NCBI RefSeq assembly: GCF_036669915.1
Contig: NC_089321.1
Coordinates: 7,298,663 to 7,362,662, forward strand
Reading direction: 5' to 3'
From: Pocillopora verrucosa
Taxonomy: Eukaryota > Cnidaria > Anthozoa > Scleractinia > Pocilloporidae
Length of the DNA stretch: 64,000 bases
The position numbers and the translations under genes are program-made. The notes under the pieces were generated by a model that saw nothing but the letters and a program-made list of their open reading frames with translations, did no database searches and had not been told where the DNA came from. Position 1 is the stretch's first letter. The number at the start of each line of letters is the position of its first letter. Of this stretch, positions 11,221 through 21,348 are shown one piece after another.

Positions 11221-11439
11221 GGGGAAAAAATTTTCATCTAGAAACATTTATCAGAGTAAACGTACTGAAAAAGATCTTGGTTGAAATGTGATGTTTTGAG
11301 GCAACACGATCTCCTCCCTGAAAGAAGAATTATCATAACTTCTCAAATGTGCCAAAATGAAGTACTTATCATTCAACATTGAGATGACCATGAGGCCAGC
11401 GGTAGACTGGAGCTACTAAGGTAGCGCGAGTCTCAAAAT

Positions 11440-11650
11440 GCAAAATGGTGGCGAAGCCACGTTTACGATTAAAAAGTTAATGGGTTTTCTCAGGGATTTC
11501 GTCTTGTAGACAACTATTGCAATAAAACTATTTCAAACCAACGAAACAACAAGTTGCAAACAGAATACCACCGTGATTCCAACCCTTCCAGCTTCTTGAC
11601 TAAAGCACCTCGTCTCATTCATAGTTGCAGTAACTATTGCCGACCTTCTC
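11440..11650 (-). pseudogene. GPCR N-terminal fragment (TM1 to start of TM2), block 1 only
   Basis: The minus strand reads SAIVTATMNET, then TM1-like VVFCLQLVVSLV. After a frame break comes IAIVVYKTKSLRKPINFLIV, matching the ICL1/TM2 start of the neighbouring receptors. The usual start codon is AGG here. It is possibly the displaced front half of psi-III. It is absent from blocks 2 and 3. Confidence 0.65.
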
Positions 11651-11724
11651 AGAACTATGAGATAGGTTTTCTCTTCAGCCAGTAGGTATCTGGAGGCTAC
11701 CAATGCTCTATTTAAAGAAAGCAC

Positions 11725-13867
11725 GTGTAATTATACTAATCTATCATACGTATATACGCATCTCTAACTACTGATATTCCTATATCCATATTTACGTCAT
11801 TTTTTATAAATTTATAAAACAGATTCCTTGTTTCCACACGTTTGTTTAGAAATAAATAAAAAATAACGTCAACATGTGGCATTAAACTAAATGGAGAGTT
11901 AGAAAAGTTCCCTTTTTTTTCACCTTATTTTCCATTTTTTCAGGTTTCACACTGAACCGACAAATATGGTATTTAAACTGACACGAGTTTTGATTACTGA
12001 GGTTAAATGCTTAATTAATATATTCTTCTTTCGATTTTATCATATTTTTATTCTTTTTGTAATACGTCTTGATCGAAAGACTCTCATTATCAAGTAATGT
12101 TTTCAAAGCATTTACTCTGATCCTGCTTTATTTTATTTTTTTCTGTCGAAAACGTTCCGGCCTAAAGCCGTTAATGTAATTGAATTTGTGCCTCTATGCC
12201 TTGTCCGCAATTTTGGTCTGTATGCAAATTGTAGCCTACAACCTCTCTACAACTGAAAACAAGTGTAAACTTATGAAATGTTCATAATGAATTGACTGCA
12301 AAACATTTACTTGCTTGAGTATCAAGCAGTTGTCCAATGTTCGTAGTGGTATGATAGATGTTTTAATCTCCTTCAGAGTAACACGATCTGAGGAAAAATC
12401 AATTTTATAGATAGTTGTGCATCGATATAAATACGGAACATATCAAGCCTAGTGTAAGGGCACATTTAAAAAGTACTCAGTACCGTTTCTTGAACAAATT
12501 AAGTGAAACTTAAAAAAAACCAATGCAAACTATATAACATTTCATTTATCGCCCAAAACTGTGTAGTCGCAAAATAGATCTCCTACCTCGTTGCATAGCT
12601 TTCTTTGCTGGACTGTTTGGTGTTAATTAGATTGAGCAACTTGAGCAAACGGGAGACACTAAGAATCTGTTCAGGAAATGTATTTCTGTCTCTGTTCTCA
12701 CGAATTCAGCTCGAAGTACACACTCTTAAATATCCTACGATAGGCATGTTCGGGCATACGGGACAACTGACCTTGGCGGAGTAAACATATTTTTAGAATG
12801 CTAACTAAAACAATCTCACAAGACATTCAAAATTAACAACAAATTACTAAAAAACAACCAATCTTTGAGAACTAAAACGTAAAGAAAACTCCCCGTTGAA
12901 GACTTATAGCAAGGTCAAGGGCAAACCTAAACACGACTAGCGATGACGATTATCGTGGGAGAATTAAGTCCTCCTACAACGGTCAGGACAAATCACTCAA
13001 AAGGCAAAGATAAGTGTGTGGTCTTGCAGCACATGACAAACCAAGGCTCACAAGACTGGCATAAAGATTTCGAGATAAACTAATTAACAGGCATAACTGA
13101 ACAATCCCCAAACACTCCTAATTTTAGTTGTTTCCAAACACTCCTCGTTTTAGCTGTTCCCAAACACTCCTGATTTTGGTTGTTCCAAAACACTCCTAAT
13201 TTTAGTTACTCATAACATCTTGTGACAGTATCTCAATGGGGAGGTAGTTCTGGCGGTTGACGATTGTTTCATTTTTGCGGTTTTGACGGTTAGGGGTTAA
13301 ATTTTAAGGCTTTTGACGGTTCAATTTTAGGGTCTGAACGGTTGACGGTTATTAAGAAGGTATCCTATCAGTTTACATCAATTCTGAACTTTTTATTTTT
13401 TAATAGGAGTCAAATTTTTATTAAGATCTATACAATAATTCAAAATAAACAAGTTTCGTCCGAGTGCCATGTACTAAACTACTTACTCAATTTGCTTGAG
13501 GCGTACACAGGAATAATGGCCCTGGGTCATTGAAGAAGATCCCTTGACGAATAAATGGTGGCTACTTGCTAAGTAATATAGCTCAACGCGAGGGCTGATG
13601 TGAATGTAAATCTGATAATGAATGAGTTTTGACAGCTGGTCTCAGAATCCTCGCTTATGAGAAAGGAAGTTGTTTTAAAATAGAGAAATTAAGCGTGTCG
13701 TTAACGGCAAATAATATTGCTAACAGTAACTATTGAACGTTTAGCTGTCTGTTTAAGCTGTTTACACTTGGAAATGAAAAAAAAAAAAACTCACACCAGC
13801 CATTTTTTCCCAATTTTATTAAAAATATTTTGGGAGATTATAGAAAACATGGGTCAAATCAGAGCCC
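11725..13867. other. Unique spacer between blocks 1 and 2
   Basis: Not repeated elsewhere in the window. No gene is recognised. It is AT-rich, with a 26-bp minisatellite at 13108-13211 and a run of GACGGTT words at about 13255-13350. It probably represents the original left flank of block 2, or the scar of a lost DONSON module. Confidence 0.5.
13108..13211. repeat. 26-bp minisatellite, 4 units
   Basis: Four units start CCAAACACTCC (the last CAAAACACTCC) at 13108, 13134, 13160 and 13186, each followed by an ATTTTAGTTGTT-like half. The period is exactly 26. Confidence 0.8.
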
Positions 13868-13914
13868 TTTTTTCCCATCCCCATTGCCTTAAACGACCGC
13901 ATGTACTCATAAAT

Positions 13915-14270
13915 CTTCACCTGCTGACTTGAACCTCGCGTGTTAACTTGAACCAAAACCGATTTCCCCTGAATTTCCTTTACACATTTACAGAAATTTT
14001 ATCTCCGGTAACTCGAACCCTCGATAACTCGAGCCTCCCGCTAACTCGGAGTAACTTTCAGTAATTTTGCGTTCCGTTTTCATTCGACTTCTCTGTAATT
14101 GAATTGGATTAAAATGTATACTGTATAAGACGAAAAACAGTAAACACCGTTTTGCCCTCATTCCCGAGCCCTTGTTTTCAATTTCCGTTAACTCGAACTC
14201 CGGGTAACTCAGTGGAACCTTCTTCAATTCTCCTTAAAGGTTCAAGTTATCGGGAGTCGATTGCATTTAT
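13915..14270. mobile_element. Pogo/Tigger-like MITE remnant, block 2
   Basis: Equivalent of 4440-4800, with the same TAACTCGAA / CTCCCGATAACT words. It shows the empty site (GGATTAAAATG, about 14104-14114) for the element inserted in block 3. Confidence 0.4.
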
Positions 14271-14756
14271 TTTTCGTATTGGATTTCATTTCGATCAAAC
14301 TTTTGCTCATTTCCTCTCTAACTGATCGGAAACTCTTTATTTACAGGTGGTAAGGGAATAAACACTGTAGAACCGGAAACAAGCAGCAGAGTTCAAACGA
14401 CGGTTTGAACCAATGAACTTAGTTTGACTTGCCATAATGTAAATTGTAAATAGGATTTAAGTAAGTTAGTTCTCAAAGCAGACATTTCAATTCATGATTA
14501 TTTCTAAGTTTCGTGAAATAATTGGACCTAATAGGTCTGAGGGAAATCCGGTTTATCTCAGTGACGTAATTTTTCATTATGCACGTTCAGTTGAAAATAA
14601 ACAGACCCCCCCCAAAAAAAAAAAAAAAATTAAATAAAATAAAAACAAAATCAAAAACAAAAGTGTAATAACTAGTTGCGATCGTAAAACAACTACCAAC
14701 TGAAAAAATAGAAAAAACAGAAAAACCATGGAAATAGCTTCCATTTGTTAACTTAT

Positions 14757-15240
14757 TTCATCCAGTTGCTGGTAAGAATAGTGGTGATCCAAGTGAAAAG
14801 AATGAGGACCTGATACAGCTTTGAACTGATCAGTTAGGGACGGAGGGTAAAATATACAGCTCCAAATCGATTGAATGTTATTAAAACTAGGCTTAGAATA
14901 GACACGCTAAAGCAGATATCTCCCAAGAAGACAGTCAGCTTACACGACGCATCTCCAAGAGGACCGCTGATCAACCAGGAGCCGAGCATTTGTGTTGTCT
15001 GTAAAAAAGGAAAAACAGAAACAGAAGATTGGATATGGCCATATTTACCAAGAAAAAGTTGATAGGCTTTCTCATGGATCTAGTTTTGCGGACAATTGTT
15101 GCGATGAAAAAACTTCCAGACACTGAGAAAACAAGTAACAGGCCGCAAAAAAAGGTTTTACCAATCCTCTTTACTACTGGATTCAAGCAGTTCAGTGTTA
15201 CCTGTGTTCCATTCACCGTCGCACTAACGTTTTCCGACAT
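14757..15240 (-). pseudogene. Class A GPCR pseudogene (psi-II), block 2
   Basis: It starts MSENVSATVNG, gives TM1 and TM2, then shifts frame after TM2. It continues in the other frame as LISGPLGDASCKLTVF and SIQSLVLIAF, with the same stop before LISSKLC as in blocks 1 and 3. It lacks the extra stop that block 1 has after TM2. Confidence 0.8.
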
Positions 15241-15305
15241 TCTTGGAACTGTAGGATCAGTGTCGTCTTCAGCAAGCTGCTCTCTGACTCTAGAAGCCAA
15301 CTATT

Positions 15306-17156
15306 CTTTTATAACGAAAAAATAGAACAAAATTTATACTTCATTTGTACTTTAACTATTCGATGCAAAATTCGAACTTTTGTACTTCAACAACAATTTT
15401 TACAATTGTAACCAAAATTGGAGACAGAGAAAAATAGGTTCCCTTATTTTTAGATGCAAGGATATCTTACAGGTGCTTATATCTATTTTGTTTGATTTTC
15501 AATCTGCGCTAATCCTCCTACCTTATACACCCAAAAATAATAATTCGCACCAAAACTTCAATTAAAACCCGACAGATGGCCAGCTGTTATTCAGAATAGG
15601 TTAGGCATGTAATAGTTTTTTAATCAAATCGTTTCGCTCATTTTATGCTAAGTAGTTAGTTCTGCGATGTATTTGCTTTTTCGAAACAGCCTTTCATAAG
15701 TGTTTCATGTAATGCTCTCTGAATTATTTTCGTATTTCATCACAATTCTATTTTTGTGAGACTTTTGTTTCATACAGAAAGGCATTCCACGTTTTGGGAT
15801 ATTCCGCTATTCCAATTCTTAAGACGGGTTTTGGGATATTCTGCCATTCAACTATTCCGCCGTTCTACCGTCCACGGTTCCAGTGTTCTATCATTCCATT
15901 GAATAGGGTCACCCTGTAATTTAGCGGCTCTTTTGGGCATATGTCGCTCATTGAAACGGTAAAATGTTCTCTTTTCAAAGTTTCCATGATAAGCAGATCA
16001 CACCTATTGATATATTTCTGCACGGTAAATATGAGACTCACGAGAGTCAGACAGCTTTGCTACCCTCTACACGGTTTCCATTATGAGCCCAAGCAAGTTC
16101 GACATGCGCAGTAAAATGTGCAGATGCTTTTTAGGCTCTCTCCCCGTTATGAGGCTCACAGGAGTCAGACAAGTTCTGAGCCTGCACTTTGCTTACGGTC
16201 ATATATACTTTTAGTTACAGTCCTCATCATTAGGTCGCTCTCTTCTTCTCCAGGGTTTGTCCCTCCCAGAAGAACGTCAAAAGTTCGGTTTTTTAATGAG
16301 AATTTTTTTAAATTCGGTTGGCCTCCTAATGGACTCTGTCAAATTTACTCTCAATGTAAAAAAATATGACTAAAGGTTTTTAAAGTTAACTCAGCACTCG
16401 TTAGAATTCAGGAAGAGAGGCAATTTTTGATCCATTAGGGTTTTTTTTCCCCAAAACTCTAATTTTCCATAAAAAGGAATGACCGTGATAACAAATAATC
16501 TGAAGCTGAAGCAGAAACAGAACCAGTTTCCATTGCTTTCTTGATGATATTTATTTGTAATATTAGATGTCAAGTAGATTTTTCTTTTTCTATCACATAT
16601 TGATTGGAAACCTCTTTATTTTACACGAAGAGTGTAAAACTTTACTAACCGCAAACTGTACACAATACAACCGAAATCCTTAAGTCAGAGTTCAAAAGAC
16701 GGTTTGAACCGTTGAACAAAGTTTCTCTTGCTATAAGGTAAACTAAAGTAAATGAGTTAAATAAATATTATTTACAAGTTTTGAGAAACAACTGGATTTA
16801 ACGTATCCTATAGAGATCGCAGTTCATCTCGGTAAATACGTTGTTCTTTTTCATGTGCAGCTGAAAATAGATAAACGAGGAAAAGAGGAAAAATCGTAAT
16901 ACTCTCTTCTATTTATTAACTGAATTTCACTTAGTGCTACTTCAAAAATTTTGGATGCAATAAAGCGATGTTCGTAAGAGCTTGACTGTTATTTTCGATA
17001 TGATATGCTAAATGTACGAGTTTACAAAAAGGTTTGACCTTACAAGTTAGAAAACAAAAACAGCGATTAAAAATGTGGGAAACCAACTGTTGGCATGGGA
17101 AACAAATTTGATTCCTCGAATTATACTGAACAGTGTGCAAAAAATTGGGGCGACAA
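15306..17156. other. Non-coding part of module G, block 2
   Basis: Counterpart of 5830-7715, with the same short direct repeats. No gene is seen. Confidence 0.5.
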
Positions 17157-18161
17157 CTATGTCAGGGCAGCTTGATTAGTAGAGAAAGAGCCGAGGAGGT
17201 TCTTAAGACCTTGACGATAATTACCGCTGAATATGAAACAGATACAAGGGTTTACAGCGCAGTATGATCGAACCAGAAAAAAGGCAATATGCGCAGAGTA
17301 TTGGAAGGCACAAGATGACATCATGGCGCTGTCTGATGAAAACAAGAATAAGAGGAAAACGATACTGAATGGCAGCCAACATACTGCAAAAACGAACACG
17401 ATGGCAACGGACATCTTCAGAACACTTCTTTCTCTCTTCAAGCGCTGTTTTCTTGCGTTTACTGAAGGCTCACCTGGAATCTTCTGCGATTTAATTCTTA
17501 CGGCAATGGAAAAGTAAAGTATTGCAATCAAAACCAAAGGGACATAGATGAATACAATGATGATTACCAGACTGTAATTTTTAATCGATGAGGACTCTCT
17601 AAATTTGTTGCTCCACTCCTGCTGACAAACCAGCCCTTCTGTATTCTCGACAAATTTCCACACAAGCAAGTGTGGGCAACAGACTGCCATGGCGACGACC
17701 CAAATTACGAGAATGAAGAGCCTGCATCGCTTTGAACTGATCAGTGAGGGACGGAGAGGAAATACCACAGCTACAAATCGATCCGCTGCTATCGGAACTA
17801 GGCTCTGAATGGACACAGCAAAGGAGACATTAGTAATGAAATACTTTAGTCTACACAACGCTTGGCCAAATGGACCGCTGAGCAGCCAGTGGCTGGCTGT
17901 GTTTAACCTTACAAAAAGTTCAGGAAAAGTGATAATCGACAACAACAGATCGGAAATTGCCATGTTTACAATCAAAATGTTGATTGGTGTTCTCAGAGCT
18001 TTCTCCTTGTAGACAATAATTCCAATGAGGATATTTCCAGCCAGCGACACAACAAATAGCAGACAGTAGGCAAAGGTTTCACCAATTCTTGTCGCTGTGG
18101 GGTTGAAGCAGCTCGACATGGACTGTGTTCCATTTATGGTTGCTGTCACGTTTGCTGACAT
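17157..18161 (-). CDS. Class A GPCR, copy 2
   Basis: An intact 334-residue single-exon receptor, ATG at 18161. It has the same layout as copy 1: GNILIG in TM1, NMAISDLLL in TM2, DRF at the end of TM3, CWLP in TM6, and NPCIC with NYRQGLKNLL at the C-terminus. Two changes are unusual. TM3 reads SLVPIAADRF, where copies 1 and 3 have SLVLIAVDRF, placing a proline one turn before the DRF switch. The C-terminal cysteine of LLGCF, a possible palmitoylation site, is serine. The proline could alter activity, so this copy may be functionally changed even though its frame is open. An in-frame stop lies upstream of the ATG. Confidence 0.88.
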   Translation of the reverse strand: MSANVTATINGTQSMSSCFNPTATRIGETFAYCLLFVVSLAGNILIGIIVYKEKALRTPINILIVNMAISDLLLSIITFPELFVRLNTASHWLLSGPFGQALCRLKYFITNVSFAVSIQSLVPIAADRFVAVVFPLRPSLISSKRCRLFILVIWVVAMAVCCPHLLVWKFVENTEGLVCQQEWSNKFRESSSIKNYSLVIIIVFIYVPLVLIAILYFSIAVRIKSQKIPGEPSVNARKQRLKRERSVLKMSVAIVFVFAVCWLPFSIVFLLFLFSSDSAMMSSCAFQYSAHIAFFLVRSYCAVNPCICFIFSGNYRQGLKNLLGSFSTNQAALT

Positions 18162-18278
18162 ATTGCGGTGCCAGGAGATCAGTTTTGTTTTCAGCCAGCA
18201 GCTCTACTAAGGCCACTTATATTCTACCAAAGCCGGAAAAACATAGCTTATATATCGTATCTATCTATATAAATAAAA

Positions 18279-18350
18279 GGTAATTTAGTGTTAGCCTTCG
18301 TCAGAGCGACTGCGAAGGGCTAACGCTCGAAACGTCAGCTTTTTTTTTTC
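18279..18350 (+). mobile_element. Hammerhead-ribozyme-like Penelope terminal fragment, head-to-head
   Basis: The plus strand reads CTGCGAA-GGGC-TAAC-GCTC-GAAA-CGTCAGC, close to a hammerhead core: CTGANGA, a 4-bp stem II with TAAC loop, GAAA, then the 3' side of stem III. One base of the CTGANGA box is missing. The minus strand of the left part reads CTGACGAAGGCTAAC and then ACTAAATTACC, so two termini face each other around an internal deletion. A poly(T) run follows. Hammerhead ribozymes are known in Penelope-like retroelements. It replaces about 190 bp present in blocks 1 and 3. Confidence 0.55.
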
Positions 18351-19344
18351 TATTATTGAAATTATCATTGTTTCTATTGACGAAATGACGAGAAAAAGGC
18401 TCCAGAAATATCCCAGCAACAGATGTTTACTGATGATGATCACGTATTAAAACAAGCCAATCAATCAAATGACAATATTCTACACCGACATTTTTATTAA
18501 GGACTCATTTTTAATCACGTTGTCATCGAAAGTTTAATCCAGCCTAGAACTTACTCAGTAGGCTCGTTACTCAGTTGACTGGTTGGAGGTTTTCAAGTAC
18601 ATTTTACGGCTTTTCACGAAGTTATAATGAAAGGGAAGGGCTCAGGACAATTTTTATGTTAAGTGGGGAGTTTTCTTTCTCCACGAAGAGAATTTGTACG
18701 TCGCTGAACAGAATTTTACAGCTGCTGAAGCTGGCGAAAAAAATAGCCAAATAAAGCATCCAGCACTATGTTCGAGGAGATAAAACAGCCGAGCAGATCG
18801 TGTAAAGGATTGATACTGAAGAGTTCCTCTTCCAGCTTTCCATGTGAACGACAAGTTATTCTATGAAAAAGAGAAAAGATGAAGTAAATAGATAAATGCT
18901 TATATTAACGATTTTCGCACTTAATGAGTGACGATTCGCAGCTCAAAGAGAATAAGTGGGCGTTAAAGCTAACAACAATATTGTTTAATGTTCTGTGCTC
19001 AGTCGATATGTCAATTAGGCATTCCTTATCTCATCAATACCATCTAAGAAATGGGTCGGAAAGTTTCAGAAAACTTAGGTGATCGTCGCCGAACAGAATT
19101 ACTCAGCTGCTGAAGTCGGTGGGAGAAAGCCAGATAAAGCCTCCGCTATGTCTGAGGGAGGACAGTTGGTTCACTTGCACGTGATCACACCGTATAAATG
19201 ATATTTACAGCGCCTTTATCATCAAGCTTCTCATTCAGTAAATAAGTTATCAAATTCGAGATCGTTTTTGCGCAGAAGAAAAAAAAATAAATATGACAAA
19301 GGCAGATCCAGGACATTTTGACAGGGAGATCGAAAATTACTTCA

Positions 19345-19500
19345 GACCTTCAGACTACGTGCTCCCATGCACTAGAGCATGGGACTGCGGAATCCGATGG
19401 TGTGAGGTTCGATTCCTCATGGGGACTCCGAATGTTTTCTTTGTCCCACGCTCGTGACAAGACGAAAAACATCTTTCTTTTTCTATTTCCTTACCGAGCT
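19345..19500 (+). mobile_element. tRNA-derived SINE-like unit, block 2
   Basis: Same unit as 10040-10200. Box B GGTTCGATTCC is at 19406-19416. The TGCGG loop and the GACAAGACGAAAAACATC body are present. Confidence 0.5.
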
Positions 19501-19523
19501 CAAAACTTACCATCTCTCATATT

Positions 19524-19883
19524 CTATTTACAAATAATGATAATGTATTGAAAGGCAATCAACACCATAGGCATATAGTAAAGTGCTTTTATATTTGCCA
19601 CGACGTAGTTTAAGAATTCAGAAGTATCTCTGAAGACATTTTCCCAGTGAGGCTCACACTCTATCACTGCTGTGGGATACTGAACAAGTTCATTAGCGAT
19701 AAAGAAAGGGGACTGGATGGCCATGGCGATAATCCAAGTACCCAGGATGAACAAGGAACACCGCTTTGAGTTGACGAACGGAGAATGGAAGGGATATACC
19801 ACAGCACCAAATCGATCTACTGCTATTAGAATCAGGCTCTATAGCAGCGGAGACTTCCGAGAGAAAGACACCAACTTACACAG
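19524..19883 (-). pseudogene. GPCR fragment TM3-TM5 (psi-III), block 2
   Basis: Nearly identical to 10221-10580: LIAVDRFGAVVYP, TM4 GTWIIAMAIQ, CEPHW, and TM5 ending IIIICK and stop. It lacks both ends of a receptor. Confidence 0.72.
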
Positions 19884-19927
19884 GACGGAAGCTCCAATTT
19901 GTTTTGTTTTGTTTTTGTTCTCTTTGG

Positions 19928-21149
19928 TCGAGGGAAAGAAACCACTGTTTTTCTCGTGTAAATATTACCCACGCAAAATAAAATTGTCTCTACATTGCAG
20001 CCGGTTTGCAAGGGGCATGGATCTTTGAATATCCGCATCATATGACTTTGTACTGCGTGTCGTTTTTATTCCATTTTATCATTCATAACGACCAATCTTT
20101 TCACAGGCTAAGAAAATCTACGATGGAAAATTTTGGAGAATTTGTTATCTTACATGCACTAGTTGAATTTGCGTCTGTCTAAAAAAACCACAAAGGTAAG
20201 GGAAACGAAATTTTGTCCGAAATAGGCTAGTAGCTGTCAGCTGTTAAAACTGATATTCCATAATCATGGCGCTATTTGCATTAAACGGCGTCTTGAATAT
20301 TCTCCCAATTGGTACAAGTCGTTACCGGCGATAATTTGAAGTAATTTTGCTCGTCAATTTACTTTGCGGAGTTATCTGCGATGAACTTATTTCAAGACGA
20401 TTGTTAAACGTCAAAATTCTTGACGCTTCGGAACGTAGAGATCAATAAATGTCAAGTGAATCCAGTTTTATTACCGTCGTTGTTAACAATTGGAATTTGG
20501 AAAAACTTAGAAGAACATTACAAGGATCAGTCGAGGGAAAGAAACCACTGTTTTTCTCGTGTAAATATTACCCACGCAAAATAAAATTTTCTCTACATTT
20601 AAGCCGGTTTGCGCAGAAGAAAAAGGCATGGATCTTTGAATATCCGCATGATATGACTTAATATTTCATGTCGTTTTTACTCCATTTTATCATTCATAAC
20701 GACCAGTCTTTTCACAGGCTAAGAAAATATTCGATGGGAAATTTTGGAGAATTTGTTATCTTACATGCACTAGTTTAATTTGCGTCTGTCTAAAAAACCA
20801 CAAAAGTAAGGGAAACGAAATTTTGTCCGAAATAAGCTAGTAGCCGTCAGCTGTTAAAACTGATATTCCATAATCATAGCGCTATCTGCATCAAACGGCG
20901 TCTTGAATATTCTCCCAATTGGTAGAAGCCGTAACCAGCGATAATTTGAAGTCGTTTAGCTCGTCAATTTACTTTGCGGAGTTTTATGTGATGAACTTAT
21001 TTCAAGGCGATTATTAAACGTCCAGTCCGTAAAAATTCTTGACGCTTCGGAACGTAGAGATCGATAAATTTCAAGTGAATCCAGTATTATTACCGTCGTT
21101 GCTAACAAATGGAATTTGGAAAAACTTGGAAGAACATTACAGGGATCAG
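19928..21149. repeat. Tandem duplication of a 600-bp module, block 2
   Basis: The first copy is 19928-20530 and the second 20531-21149. Both run from TCGAGGGAAAGAAACC to an ACATTAC-GGATCAG end. The second copy has its own changes, such as an inserted AGAAGAAAAAGGC. No coding content is seen. It ends about 200 bp before the DONSON-2 start codon, so it may form the upstream boundary of its promoter. Confidence 0.78.
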
Positions 21150-21269
21150 GAGAAAAAATTTTTATCTAGAAACATTTATCAGAGTAAACCTACCGAAAAA
21201 GATCTTGGTTGAAATGAGATGTTTTGAAGAGACGAAGAGATGAAGGTTGGGTACTAGCAAAGTAAATAT

Positions 21270-21300
21270 CACGTGATGTTTTGGCGCGGAATTTATAAAA
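21270..21300 (+). promoter_or_regulatory. Putative DONSON-2 core promoter (E-box, E2F-like, TATA-like)
   Basis: CACGTG at 21270-21275, TTTTGGCGCGG (E2F-like TTTSSCGC) at 21279-21289 and TTTATAAAA from 21292 lie 50-80 bp upstream of the start codon. The same three words in the same order precede DONSON-3. E2F control would suit an S-phase replication gene. Motif match only. Confidence 0.5.
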
Positions 21301-21348
21301 ATCAACGTTGCTAGCAAAGTTGAAGGAAAATAATTGTCGCTTTTTAAC

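Larger units (their letters stand above)
4406..11300. repeat. Segmental duplication, module G copy 1 (GPCR block)
   Basis: It matches 13868-21200 and 28921-36550 nearly base for base over long stretches. It contains a MITE-like region, a GPCR pseudogene, an intact GPCR, a SINE-like unit and a GPCR fragment. Unlike copies 2 and 3 it has one, not two, of the roughly 600-bp repeat (10625-11220), and it is followed by unique DNA instead of a DONSON gene. The homology ends just after 11300. Confidence 0.88.
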
